NCBI RefSeq assembly: GCF_000504245.1
Contig: NZ_KI632509.1
Coordinates: forward strand, 1,735,723 to 1,799,722
Length of the DNA stretch: 64,000 nt
Reading direction: 5' to 3'
Source of the DNA: Haloechinothrix halophila YIM 93223
Lineage (GTDB): Bacteria > Actinomycetota > Actinomycetes > Mycobacteriales > Pseudonocardiaceae
The position numbers were made by a program, and so were the translations under genes. A model generated the notes under the pieces. The model saw only the letters and a program-made list of their open reading frames with translations. It was not told the DNA's origin and did not search any database. Every line of letters starts with the position of its first letter. The stretch's first letter is position 1. Shown in pieces: positions 8,780 to 18,237 of this stretch.

Positions 8780-10229
8780 TGTTCGTCCGACGAGACGGTT
8801 GCGGGGATCATCCCCGGTCGACGTCAGCGCTGCGCTCGGCCCCATCGTCGAGGCGCTTGGCCAGGACACCGTGGATCTGTCCCGCTTGCGCGTGGTGTGT
8901 GACTGGGTCCAGTACAAGCACAATTTCCGTGATGTCATTGACATCCGTCCGATTATGGGCAACGCGTCGTCCGAAATGGGGCTGGAAGCGGCAGTCGATC
9001 TGCGACGCTGCGCGGGAACCGACCTGAGTGCGGCGACGGCTACGGCGCTTCGGGAGTTTCACCATCCAGGTTCTGCCGATCGCACCTATCTCGAACCGTG
9101 GACCGCGGGGAAGGACAGCTGCATCTGGGAGTTCAATTCGCTGTACTGGCAGGCGTTGGGTCGCTGGGAGGAAGTGTCAGGAAAAGACTACGAGCAAGCA
9201 CTTCCGGGTGGTAGCAGCGATGGTCGCAATCAGGACGCTGCGCGCGAATTGATCCTTGAGTTGTTCGACACCTGGGATGAGCTGGCTAGGTTGTCGTCGC
9301 TGCCTGAGCAGCTTTATGTGGTGGAACTCGGCGTCGGCAACGGCGGTCAGGCCAAGACCTGGCTGGACGAGTTCCGTGAGCTCGCGCTGATCCGGGGTGT
9401 CGATTACTACCAGCGGTTGCACTACATCATGGGTGACTACTCGCCGCATGTTCTGAAGCTCGCCCAAGACGCTGTCGCCGAGCATTCAGGGCAGGTCAGT
9501 TCGATCGTTGTCGATGCCACTGATCCCACCGCTTCGTTAGGATTCTTGCGGCACAAAGCATTCCTTGTCTACATATCCAATGTCTATGACAATCTGCCAA
9601 CGGACGAGGTAGCGTCGATATCGGGGCGTACCTACCGGGTCGAAGTGCGGGCATATGTGCCCCGTGAGGGAACCCTTGCGCTCGCTGAGATGCTGTCCAG
9701 TTCGCCCGATCAGGTAGGCGCTGTGGTCGGAAAGCTACTTCGCCTCGGGCCTGAACTGCTCGCCGAGGCGCTTCTCGGTCAGCTCCCTGACGTACCTTCC
9801 GCTGTTCGCTTCTGGCAGGAGGCGTGGTCGTGGCTGCGCCTCGAGGAGCGTTACGTTCCGCTGGAAGGGCTTGACCTGTATCAGATTTGTCCGTCGGTGA
9901 CGGGCGAGGCATTGCGCCCAATTCTCGAGGATCGCGGTGACCTTCGAATGCAGGTGAGCAACGGTGCGGTGGCGAGCTTCGTCGAAACGCTGCGGTTGCT
10001 GCATCCGTACGGCCGCCTGCACTGTCATGACCTGTTCGTCACGGACGCACGGCGGTACGACTCCCATTTCTGCGGGCCAGGCAAGTACGACGGCTCGATC
10101 GTCAACTGGGTCAATGGCGCACTCGTGCAATACATCGGGAACCGGCGTGGCTTCGAAGTCAACTACTCGCCCTTCCGGCACCGCGAAGGGACCAACATCA
10201 CCACGCTGACCGCGCATGTGAGGGAGTGA
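8769..10229 (+). CDS. Class I SAM-dependent methyltransferase, MidA-like, acceptor unknown
   Basis: A 486-residue protein with the Rossmann SAM-binding motif VELGVGNGG (about residue 184), the acidic strand end in HYIMGDYSP and a motif IV-like YISNVYDNLP (about residue 268). The arrangement resembles the MidA/NDUFAF7 family (arginine methyltransferases linked to complex I), but the protein is longer and carries an additional C-terminal domain (about 340-486). ATG 8769 is chosen because AGGAG lies at the right distance upstream; an in-frame GTG at 8706 has none. It is embedded between metF and a methionine synthase, so it is the obvious consumer of the SAM made by the operon. I cannot name the substrate. 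Confidence 0.75.
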   Translation: MLVDVRPTRRLRGSSPVDVSAALGPIVEALGQDTVDLSRLRVVCDWVQYKHNFRDVIDIRPIMGNASSEMGLEAAVDLRRCAGTDLSAATATALREFHHPGSADRTYLEPWTAGKDSCIWEFNSLYWQALGRWEEVSGKDYEQALPGGSSDGRNQDAARELILELFDTWDELARLSSLPEQLYVVELGVGNGGQAKTWLDEFRELALIRGVDYYQRLHYIMGDYSPHVLKLAQDAVAEHSGQVSSIVVDATDPTASLGFLRHKAFLVYISNVYDNLPTDEVASISGRTYRVEVRAYVPREGTLALAEMLSSSPDQVGAVVGKLLRLGPELLAEALLGQLPDVPSAVRFWQEAWSWLRLEERYVPLEGLDLYQICPSVTGEALRPILEDRGDLRMQVSNGAVASFVETLRLLHPYGRLHCHDLFVTDARRYDSHFCGPGKYDGSIVNWVNGALVQYIGNRRGFEVNYSPFRHREGTNITTLTAHVRE

Positions 10230-10230
10230 C

Positions 10231-11346
10231 ATGACACCGCTGCAGGGCGCGTCGCCGCTACCGCTGCTGCCGACCACGGTGGTCGGTTCCTACTCGGTTC
10301 CCGAGTGGCTCGAGGGCGCCAAGACCGACTACTACCAACGCAAGATCAGCAAACACTACCTCGACGATATCCACGAAGTAGTGACCAAAGCAGCACTGAA
10401 GGATCAGGAACGGGCGGGTATTGACGTCGTCTCTGGTGGCGAGCTGACCAGGGACAACGACATTGACTATCTGCTGGTGAGGCTTCCTGGAATCGATATC
10501 CCGGACACTGGCAAGTCGAACTCGTACGATTACTACGACGCAGTCGTCCGGCAGCAGTTACCAACGAGTTCGCGGTTCCCGCTCAGTCTTACCGCCGACT
10601 ACCAGTTGGTCCGGGACAACACTGACCATCCCGTGAAGTTCTCCTTCACCGGCCCGTTCTCGCTGTCGCGCAAGCTGCGTAACGAAGCCTACGCGGACTC
10701 GGCCGATTTGGTTCGTGCCTTGGCCGAGCTGTTGAATGCTGAAGCCAAACGCCTGGTTGCGGCGGGTGCGACCGTGTTGCAGCTCGACGAACCGCTGCTG
10801 TGTGGTTATCGGGACCAGGTGAGCACGGCGATCGACGGCATCAACACCGTGGTTGACGGTGTCGACGCATCATGGGCGCTTCACATCTGCTATGGCAATC
10901 GATATGCGCGTCCGAGTTGGGAAGGACATTACGACTTCCTGTTTCCCGCGGTGATGGACGCACAGGTTGACCAGCTCGTGCTCGAATTCGCCCGCCGAGG
11001 GTATGAGGATCTTGATCTCCTCGCGCGGTCCGGCTGGGACCGCGGTGTCGGCGTCGGCGTCATCGACGTCAAGAGCGACGAGGTTGAGACTGCGGAAACG
11101 GTGGCGCGCCGAATCCGCAGGGCACTACGTGCGGTTTCGCCCGAACGCATGACGATCAACCCCGACTGCGGGCTCAGGCACCTGCCGGGGGACGTCGCCC
11201 GCGCCAAGTTGCGCGCGATGGCTGAAGGCACAGCGATCGTTCGCAGCGAACTGTCCGGCGTCACTCCGCCGTCCGACACCACCGCGGTCCGCGAAGAGTC
11301 CGCTGTTTCCCCTGAGCCTGTACAGGAAGGAGTCACCCAGTCATGA
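10231..11346 (+). CDS. Cobalamin-independent methionine synthase catalytic-domain protein (core MetE)
   Basis: A 371-residue single-barrel MetE C-terminal-type enzyme, lacking the N-terminal half of full MetE. The likely zinc ligands are seen in LHICYGN (His/Cys, about residues 213-217) and in NPDCGLRHLP (Cys about 313), and QLDEPLL near residue 185 is a family motif. It probably transfers methyl to homocysteine. Core MetE proteins can need a corrinoid protein or an unusual methyl donor, and no corrinoid protein gene is present in the window. It follows the methyltransferase stop by one base and overlaps the kinase start by 4 bases. Confidence 0.85.
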   Translation: MTPLQGASPLPLLPTTVVGSYSVPEWLEGAKTDYYQRKISKHYLDDIHEVVTKAALKDQERAGIDVVSGGELTRDNDIDYLLVRLPGIDIPDTGKSNSYDYYDAVVRQQLPTSSRFPLSLTADYQLVRDNTDHPVKFSFTGPFSLSRKLRNEAYADSADLVRALAELLNAEAKRLVAAGATVLQLDEPLLCGYRDQVSTAIDGINTVVDGVDASWALHICYGNRYARPSWEGHYDFLFPAVMDAQVDQLVLEFARRGYEDLDLLARSGWDRGVGVGVIDVKSDEVETAETVARRIRRALRAVSPERMTINPDCGLRHLPGDVARAKLRAMAEGTAIVRSELSGVTPPSDTTAVREESAVSPEPVQEGVTQS

Positions 11347-12341
11347 AGATTGCCCTCACCGGCTCCATCGCCACTGATCATCTCATGACCTTTCCCGGTT
11401 CGTTCAGTGATCAGCTGATGGCCGACCATCTCGACCAGATATCGTTGTCGTTCCTCATCGACGAACTCGAGGTTCGGCGGGGTGGCGTCGCCGCCAATAT
11501 CGCCTTCGGACTCGGTCAGCTCGGTCTGCGACCCAGGCTTGTCGGGGCCGCCGGTGAGGACTTCGCCGAGTACGCGGCGTGGCTCGATCGCTGGGGTGTG
11601 GACACCAGTGATGTCCTGATCTCCTCGACGAGTCACACGGCCCGATTCGTATGTACGACCGACAATGCACAGAATCAGATCGCCTCCTTCTATCCAGGTG
11701 CTATGACCGAGGCCCGCGAGATCGATCTGTCATACATCGCGGATAGGGCTGGCGGCCTCGATCTGGTCGTGATCAGCCCCAACGACCCCGATGCGATGGT
11801 GCGGCATACCCAGCAGTGCCGAGACATGGGTATTCCCTTCATCGCTGACCCGTCGCAGCAACTCGCTCGCGCCGATGGCGCGATGGTCCGGGAGCTCGTC
11901 AACGGAGCGACCTATCTGTTCACCAACGAGTACGAGTCGATGCTGCTCAAACAGAAGTCCGGTTGGACAATCAGTGAGGTACTGGCACGGGTGGGCGCGT
12001 GGGTGATCACGCACGGCGAAGACGGCGCCACGATATCGCGCAGCGAACAGCCTGCCGTTTTCGGGCCTGCCGTACCACCCAGGACGCTCGCCGAGCCGAC
12101 AGGCGCAGGCGATGCCTTCCGGGCTGGGTTCATCGCCGGTATCGCCTGGGAGTTCGACGATGACGTCTCCGCCCAGCTCGGCGCCACCATGGCGACCCTC
12201 GCGCTCGAAGTCGTCGGGACACAGGAGTACAGCGCTGAGACCGCCGACATGCTTGACCGGTTGCACGTCACGTTTGGTGCTGAATCCGCGGAGCTCGTCA
12301 AGCAGCGCCTTGTCGAACGCTCCGTCCTGACCTGCCCATAA
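11343..12341 (+). CDS. PfkB-family carbohydrate kinase, probable adenosine kinase
   Basis: A ribokinase-fold kinase of 332 residues with an N-terminal [15 protein letters not shown] substrate segment and the catalytic anion-hole motif [13 protein letters not shown] (about residues 250-263, Asp as base). Its place between a methionine synthase and ahcY argues that it phosphorylates the adenosine released from S-adenosylhomocysteine, pulling that reversible reaction forward and returning AMP. Substrate assignment rests on context; the fold alone would also allow ribose or other nucleosides. The start ATG overlaps the preceding stop (ATGA). Confidence 0.83.
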   Translation: MKIALTGSIATDHLMTFPGSFSDQLMADHLDQISLSFLIDELEVRRGGVAANIAFGLGQLGLRPRLVGAAGEDFAEYAAWLDRWGVDTSDVLISSTSHTARFVCTTDNAQNQIASFYPGAMTEAREIDLSYIADRAGGLDLVVISPNDPDAMVRHTQQCRDMGIPFIADPSQQLARADGAMVRELVNGATYLFTNEYESMLLKQKSGWTISEVLARVGAWVITHGEDGATISRSEQPAVFGPAVPPRTLAEPTGAGDAFRAGFIAGIAWEFDDDVSAQLGATMATLALEVVGTQEYSAETADMLDRLHVTFGAESAELVKQRLVERSVLTCP

Positions 12342-12363
12342 TCGCCGAGGAGAGTGTATTGCG

Positions 12364-13797
<1,434 letters not shown>

Positions 13798-13834
13798 GAA
13801 TCAGGCGTTAAGCGAACTTGGAGGTTGAGCTGCG

Positions 13835-14149
13835 ATGACGACACACGTATTTTTCCTTAATAAACTACGGCAGGACTGCGATCGTGACGAGTACGAGCGG
13901 TGGCTCCGCGAGGTGGATTACCCGACAGCGCGCTCGTTGAGCTCGATCGAAGACTATCGTGTGGTTCGGCTGGAGGGAATGCTCTCCGAGTCGGAGCTGC
14001 CCTGTGACTATGTGGAGATTGTCGAAATCTCTGACCTGGATGCCTACGCGAAAGACATCGGGGATTTTCCCGGGCGTGAGCGCTTTCTCGAGCAGTTGGC
14101 GTCCTTCGTCGACGACGCGATCATCACGCACGGTACGGTGATCGAGTAG
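13835..14149 (+). CDS. RedY/HapK-like small protein
   Basis: A 104-residue protein beginning with a beta strand (THVFFLNKLR) and rich in acidic residues, resembling the REDY-like HapK family of small ferredoxin-fold (dimeric alpha-beta barrel) proteins known from prodiginine-type gene clusters. Recognition is by overall pattern, not a catalytic motif. It has its own ribosome site (TTGGAGGTTGAG) and is the last gene before the terminator at 14168-14195. Such proteins generally bind or act on small aromatic intermediates; here it may act on the product or substrate of the operon's methyltransferase (inference). Confidence 0.6.
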   Translation: MTTHVFFLNKLRQDCDRDEYERWLREVDYPTARSLSSIEDYRVVRLEGMLSESELPCDYVEIVEISDLDAYAKDIGDFPGRERFLEQLASFVDDAIITHGTVIE

Positions 14150-14167
14150 ATCGTTCGTGAGATGAGT

Positions 14168-14195
14168 GGGCCCGGCACCGTGTGGTGCCGGGCCC
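14168..14195. terminator. Bidirectional rho-independent-type terminator
   Basis: Perfect 12-bp stem (GGGCCCGGCACC / GGTGCCGGGCCC) with a 4-base loop, between the end of the methyl-cycle operon and the convergent oxidoreductase gene. It can serve both strands. Confidence 0.85.
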
Positions 14196-14216
14196 TATTC
14201 TCGTCAACGGTGGTCG

Positions 14217-15203
14217 TTAGGAAAGTCGTGGTAGGACTTTGTCGGCGACGAGCTTGAGCTCATCGGTAGCGCCACCGGGGTTGACTGGTGCGAGCACGAC
14301 GCTGGTCGCACCGGCATCGAGCAGGTTGCGAACCTTGTCAGTGACCTCGTCCGGGTTGCCAGCGATCGCCATCTCTTCCACCCATTCGTCGGGCATGTTC
14401 TTGGCAAGCTCGTCAACGCCGCCCTCGATCAGCTCCTTGAGCTTGTCGTTCCACCCGAGCGCACCGCTCAGGGGGTTGTGCGGACCAAGCGCCGTTAGGT
14501 ACATCGCCAGCGCGGGGCGAACAGCCTCTCGTGCTGCCGCGCCATCCTCTGCCACGCTGGACAGCGCGAAGACCGGAACCTGATGCTCGGTTCGGTTCGC
14601 GGCACGCATGCCCTTCCGGATGTGCTCCAGTGCTGCTCTGACGTAGGTAGGGCCAGCGAGAACACTGACGATCGTTCCTTCGGCGATCTTGCCGGAGAGC
14701 TCGAGTGACTTCGGCCCCACAACGCCGGTCAACAGCGGAATGTCATCGGGAGCGGGGTGGGCCAATGCTACTGAGCGGAACGTGAACTGCTTACCTTCGT
14801 CGTCGAGAGTCTCCCCGCGCAGCAGCTTCCTGATTCCGCTGACGCACTCGTCGAGCGCGCTCAGCGGTGACCGCGCGGTGATGCCCATCTGGTCGGTCCA
14901 GACGGGAACCCCGTGGCCGATCCCAGGTACGAAGCGTCCGGGGTAGGTGCGAGCGAGGCTGGCGATCTCCATCGCGGACACGGCTGGGTGCCGAGCTACC
15001 GCGGCGATCAGGCCGAGATTCACCGAGATTCGATGTGTCGCCTGCAACGCCGCAGCGGAGGCCGCGAAGCCGCCGTACATGAAGTAGTCCTCCGCGACCC
15101 AGAGTTCACCGAAGCCCAGCTCCTCGACCAGGGCCGCGGTGGGTCCGACTTCCTCCGGAGGCGTTGTGGTCATGACAAGTACGCCCAAGGGGGTGGTGTT
15201 CAT
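14217..15203 (-). CDS. LLM-class (luciferase-like) oxidoreductase, F420-dependent Mer-like
   Basis: A 328-residue TIM-barrel of the luciferase-like family. LGFGELWVAEDYFMYGG (about residues 27-43), RFVPGIGHGVP and GKIAEGTIVS are typical of the actinobacterial branch annotated as methylenetetrahydromethanopterin-reductase-like. This branch mostly uses F420, and fbiC, cofC and fgd lie in the same cluster, so an F420H2-dependent reaction is likely. F420-dependent methylene-THF reduction is one attractive possibility given the folate neighbours, but FMN use cannot be excluded. ATG 15203 was chosen because the family N-terminus begins there. The gene converges on the methyl-cycle operon. Confidence 0.8.
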   Translation of the reverse strand: MNTTPLGVLVMTTTPPEEVGPTAALVEELGFGELWVAEDYFMYGGFAASAAALQATHRISVNLGLIAAVARHPAVSAMEIASLARTYPGRFVPGIGHGVPVWTDQMGITARSPLSALDECVSGIRKLLRGETLDDEGKQFTFRSVALAHPAPDDIPLLTGVVGPKSLELSGKIAEGTIVSVLAGPTYVRAALEHIRKGMRAANRTEHQVPVFALSSVAEDGAAAREAVRPALAMYLTALGPHNPLSGALGWNDKLKELIEGGVDELAKNMPDEWVEEMAIAGNPDEVTDKVRNLLDAGATSVVLAPVNPGGATDELKLVADKVLPRLS

Positions 15204-15256
15204 CAGGTGTGCTCCAGACGGAGTTCGACCGGCGCGCCGCCGGAATCGGATACTTT

Positions 15257-15308
15257 GAGGACGATTGTCCTCTCGGTGTGAGCCTTCGAGTATTGCCAGA
15301 TATGGCAA
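15257..15308. promoter_or_regulatory. Two inverted repeats in the divergent promoter region
   Basis: Between the divergently transcribed oxidoreductase (start 15203) and MetE-like gene (start 15469) lie GAGGAC-GATT-GTCCTC (15257-15272) and TTGCCA-GATA-TGGCAA (15293-15308), both perfect with 4-base spacers. They look like operators for dimeric regulators; no regulator can be assigned. Confidence 0.45.
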
Positions 15309-15468
15309 GAAACCGGGTTGTTCCCTGTGCGATGGGTCAATTGTTCAGGTTGGTGCACGGGGATAGTTTGACCAAAAGGGTATAACGCAGCACGTAGGTT
15401 CGTATTTGTATCGACGGCTCACCTCTGCTGCGGCGCCGTCGCTGTCTGTGAAAGGATTTTCTTCAGTC

Positions 15469-16629
15469 ATGAAACGCAGCGTTGACCGAGTATTGACGAC
15501 TCACACCGGGAGTTTCGAACGTCCAGAGGACCTCAACGAGCTGCTCCTGAACCAGGTGCTCGGTAAAGGTGTGGACCAGGAGCTCTTCGAGAAGCGAGCC
15601 CGCGAGGCGACAGCCGACATCGTGGCGCAGCAGGTCGAGTGCGGACTCGACGTCGTATCCGACGGCGAGGCAGCGAAGCCGGGATACCTGGAGTACGCCG
15701 GTAGCCGGATTGAGGGCTTCGGAGAGGAGATCGACGCCTCCGAGGTGTTCCAATTTGGGGATATGGCCGACTTTCCTGAGATCGCATACCGGATCTACAA
15801 GGACACGGTAGTCAAGATTCCGGTGTGTACCGGCCCACTGCGGTACACTGGCTTCGAGCACGTCAACCGGGACATCGCGAACCTCACCGCGGCGCTGGAA
15901 CGGACGCCGGCAACCGAGGCATTCATTCCAGCCGTCTCGCCGGGTCTGCTGGCCATGAGCGCGCCAAATCGCTATTACAAGAACTACGACGAGTATGTCC
16001 TCGCGGTAGGCGAGGCGTTGAACGCGGAGTACCGCGCCATCGTTGATGCCGGGTTCCTGTTGCAGATCGACTCTCCCGATCTCGCGCTGGGATTCGACAT
16101 GCACACCTGGATGCGTGACCAGGTGGAGTCCCGTGGCTTCCGCACCGTTCAGGATCTGCACGTCGATGCCCTGAATGTCGCGCTGCAAGGCATCTCGTCT
16201 GAAAGCGTCCGCATGCATCTGTGCTGGGCGAACTACAACGGACCGCACCGGAACGATATCCCGCTCCAGGATGCTCTTGAGCCCGCGTTCCGGGCCAACG
16301 TGTGTGGTATCAACTTCGAGGCCGCCAACCCTGCCCACGCACACGAGTGGGAGGTGTTCACCGACATGAAACTGCCGGACGGCAAGGTGATCATCCCGGG
16401 CCTTGTCGACTCGAAGACTGAGATCGTCGAGCGCCCAGAACTGATCGCGCAGCGCGTCAAGCAGTTCGCGAACCTCGTCGGGCAGGAGAACATGATCGCC
16501 GGAGTCGACTGCGGGTTCGGCACTTTCGTCAATGTGCTGATGGTGAATCCGCGGATCGCGTGGATGAAACTCCGCGCGCTGGTCGAGGGAGCCGAGCGGG
16601 CAAGCGAGGACTTGGCGAAGGGCAAGTAG
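15469..16629 (+). CDS. Cobalamin-independent methionine synthase family protein (MetE C-terminal domain-like)
   Basis: A second MetE-barrel protein, 386 residues, only distantly like the one at 10231-11346. It starts with the family signature RVLTTHTGSF, has putative zinc ligands in MHLCWANYNGPH (about residues 247-258) and GVDCGFGTF (Cys about 346). Proteins of this type are annotated as 5-methyltetrahydropteroyltriglutamate-homocysteine methyltransferases, but some relatives act on other thiols or methyl donors. ATG 15469 is preceded by AAAGGA, whereas the open frame upstream has no ribosome site. It is followed by a strong hairpin, so it is probably transcribed alone. Confidence 0.82.
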   Translation: MKRSVDRVLTTHTGSFERPEDLNELLLNQVLGKGVDQELFEKRAREATADIVAQQVECGLDVVSDGEAAKPGYLEYAGSRIEGFGEEIDASEVFQFGDMADFPEIAYRIYKDTVVKIPVCTGPLRYTGFEHVNRDIANLTAALERTPATEAFIPAVSPGLLAMSAPNRYYKNYDEYVLAVGEALNAEYRAIVDAGFLLQIDSPDLALGFDMHTWMRDQVESRGFRTVQDLHVDALNVALQGISSESVRMHLCWANYNGPHRNDIPLQDALEPAFRANVCGINFEAANPAHAHEWEVFTDMKLPDGKVIIPGLVDSKTEIVERPELIAQRVKQFANLVGQENMIAGVDCGFGTFVNVLMVNPRIAWMKLRALVEGAERASEDLAKGK

Positions 16630-16690
16630 GCCAAGTGGTCGATTGGCCTCGTGCCCGGGAGTGATAGGGACCGCCATGGTTCCGAACGGC

Positions 16691-16732
16691 ACACCGGCCC
16701 CCATGCCCGTACGGCGCATGCGGGGCCGGTGT
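16691..16732 (+). terminator. Terminator after the MetE-like gene
   Basis: A 12-bp perfect stem (ACACCGGCCCCC / CGGGGCCGGTGT) whose loop side carries a further ATGC/GCAT pairing, 62 bp after the stop. It separates the MetE-like gene from the serine deaminase gene. Confidence 0.75.
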
Positions 16733-16822
16733 TGCCCATGGCGATGATTCAGGAACTGGGTGACGGGCCTCTGGCGGCTCTGTCCAGTGATGGCGCCCGG
16801 CTCGACCAGAGGAGATCTTGTC

Positions 16823-18184
16823 TTGTCGCTCAGCGTGTTCGACCTGTTCAGCATCGGGATCGGCCCGTCCAGCTCGCATACCGTTGGGCCCATGCGGGCG
16901 GCCCTGCGTTTCGTGGTCGAACTGCGCGAGCGAGGGCAGCTGACCGATACCGCGCGGATACGTGTGTGTCTATACGGGTCACTCGGCGCGACCGGCAGCG
17001 GACACGGTAGCGATACAGCGGTTCTGCTCGGTTTGTGTGGTGAGCAGCCGGAGACCGTGGACGTAGAGTCCATTCCAGCTCGTGTTGCCGGTATCAGGTC
17101 TCTGGAGCGACTGCTGCTCGATGGTGTGCATGAGGTGCGCTTCACCGAGAAGTCCGATCTACGGCTCAGCGCGAATGAGTCACTGCCGCTGCATCCGAAC
17201 GGTATGCGCTTTACCGCGTTCGATGGCGACGAATTCGTCGTCCTTGAGCGGATCTACTACTCCGTGGGCGGCGGCTTCATCGTCGATGACACGGTGCGGG
17301 ACTCGTCGTCGTCTCAGCCTGTACCGTATCCGTTCGATTCAGCGGCCGAACTCCTCGCTCTCGCGTCGAAGAACGACCGTCCGATCAGCGCCATCGTGCT
17401 TGGTAACGAGCAAGCCTGGCGCGCGCTGCCCGCGATCAGAACCGGTTTGGATGAGATCTGGTACGCCATGAGTGACTGCGTGCGCGCGGGAATGGCCACC
17501 GAAGGAGTGCTTCCTGAGGGTCTGAGAGTTCGCCGCCGTGCTGCCGCCCTGTACGAACAGCTGTCGTCGACCGCCGCCGCCGATGATGGGCTGCGTTGGA
17601 TGGACTGGGTGATGCTTTACGCTCTCGAGGTCAACGAGGAGAACGCCGCGGGTGGCAGGGTGGTCACCGCGCCGACGAACGGCGCGGCGGGAATCGTGCC
17701 CGCTGTGCTGCATTACTACCGCCGCTTCGTGGCCGGCGCAGATGAGGAGGGAGTGCGTCGCTTCCTCCTTACCGCGGGCGCCGTGGCCATGCTGTTCAAG
17801 TCGGGCGCCTCTATTTCCGGTGCGGAAGCCGGTTGTCAGGCAGAGGTCGGGTCCGCATGTGCGATGGCGGCGGCAGGGCTGACCGAGGTGCTCGGCGGCT
17901 CCCCTGAGCAGGTGGAGAACGCGGCGGAGATCGCTGTGGAGCACAACCTCGGGCTTACCTGTGATCCGGTCGGCGGTCTGGTGCAGATTCCCTGTATCGA
18001 ACGCAACGCCGTGGCAGCCGTGAAGGCCATCACCGCGGCTCGGATGGCGATGCACGCCGATGGCCGTCACCGGGTATCCCTTGATCAGGCCATCGCGACG
18101 GTCCCCGAAACCGGGGCGGACATGAACGACAAGTACAAGGAGACCGCGCTCGGCGGTTTAGCGGTGAACGTGACGGTGTGCTGA
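16823..18184 (+). CDS. sdaA: L-serine ammonia-lyase (iron-sulfur type, single chain)
   Basis: Converts L-serine to pyruvate and ammonia using a [4Fe-4S] cluster. [20 protein letters not shown] at the N-terminus is diagnostic, and cluster cysteines appear in [28 protein letters not shown] and VQIPCIERN. The best start is TTG 16823, placed 7 bases after an AGGAGAT ribosome site and matching where family proteins begin; the frame is open further upstream but without homology. Length is 453 residues, normal for fused alpha/beta SdaA. With folate enzymes nearby it would set the balance between serine as C1 donor and as carbon source (inference). Confidence 0.93.
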   Translation: MSLSVFDLFSIGIGPSSSHTVGPMRAALRFVVELRERGQLTDTARIRVCLYGSLGATGSGHGSDTAVLLGLCGEQPETVDVESIPARVAGIRSLERLLLDGVHEVRFTEKSDLRLSANESLPLHPNGMRFTAFDGDEFVVLERIYYSVGGGFIVDDTVRDSSSSQPVPYPFDSAAELLALASKNDRPISAIVLGNEQAWRALPAIRTGLDEIWYAMSDCVRAGMATEGVLPEGLRVRRRAAALYEQLSSTAAADDGLRWMDWVMLYALEVNEENAAGGRVVTAPTNGAAGIVPAVLHYYRRFVAGADEEGVRRFLLTAGAVAMLFKSGASISGAEAGCQAEVGSACAMAAAGLTEVLGGSPEQVENAAEIAVEHNLGLTCDPVGGLVQIPCIERNAVAAVKAITAARMAMHADGRHRVSLDQAIATVPETGADMNDKYKETALGGLAVNVTVC

Positions 18185-18237
18185 CAGCGTGCGTCGTCGT
18201 TTTACCGGGTGGGCTTCGACGAAGGGAAGGCGCCGCG

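Noticed and set aside
15463-17145. Long open frame on the minus strand opposite the MetE-like and serine deaminase genes
   Set aside because: It lies antisense to two clear enzymes; its Arg/His-rich low-complexity translation is typical of a GC-rich shadow frame. The same holds for 44199-46244 (-), 40897-42327 (-), 38623-40005 (-) and 62462-63895 (+).
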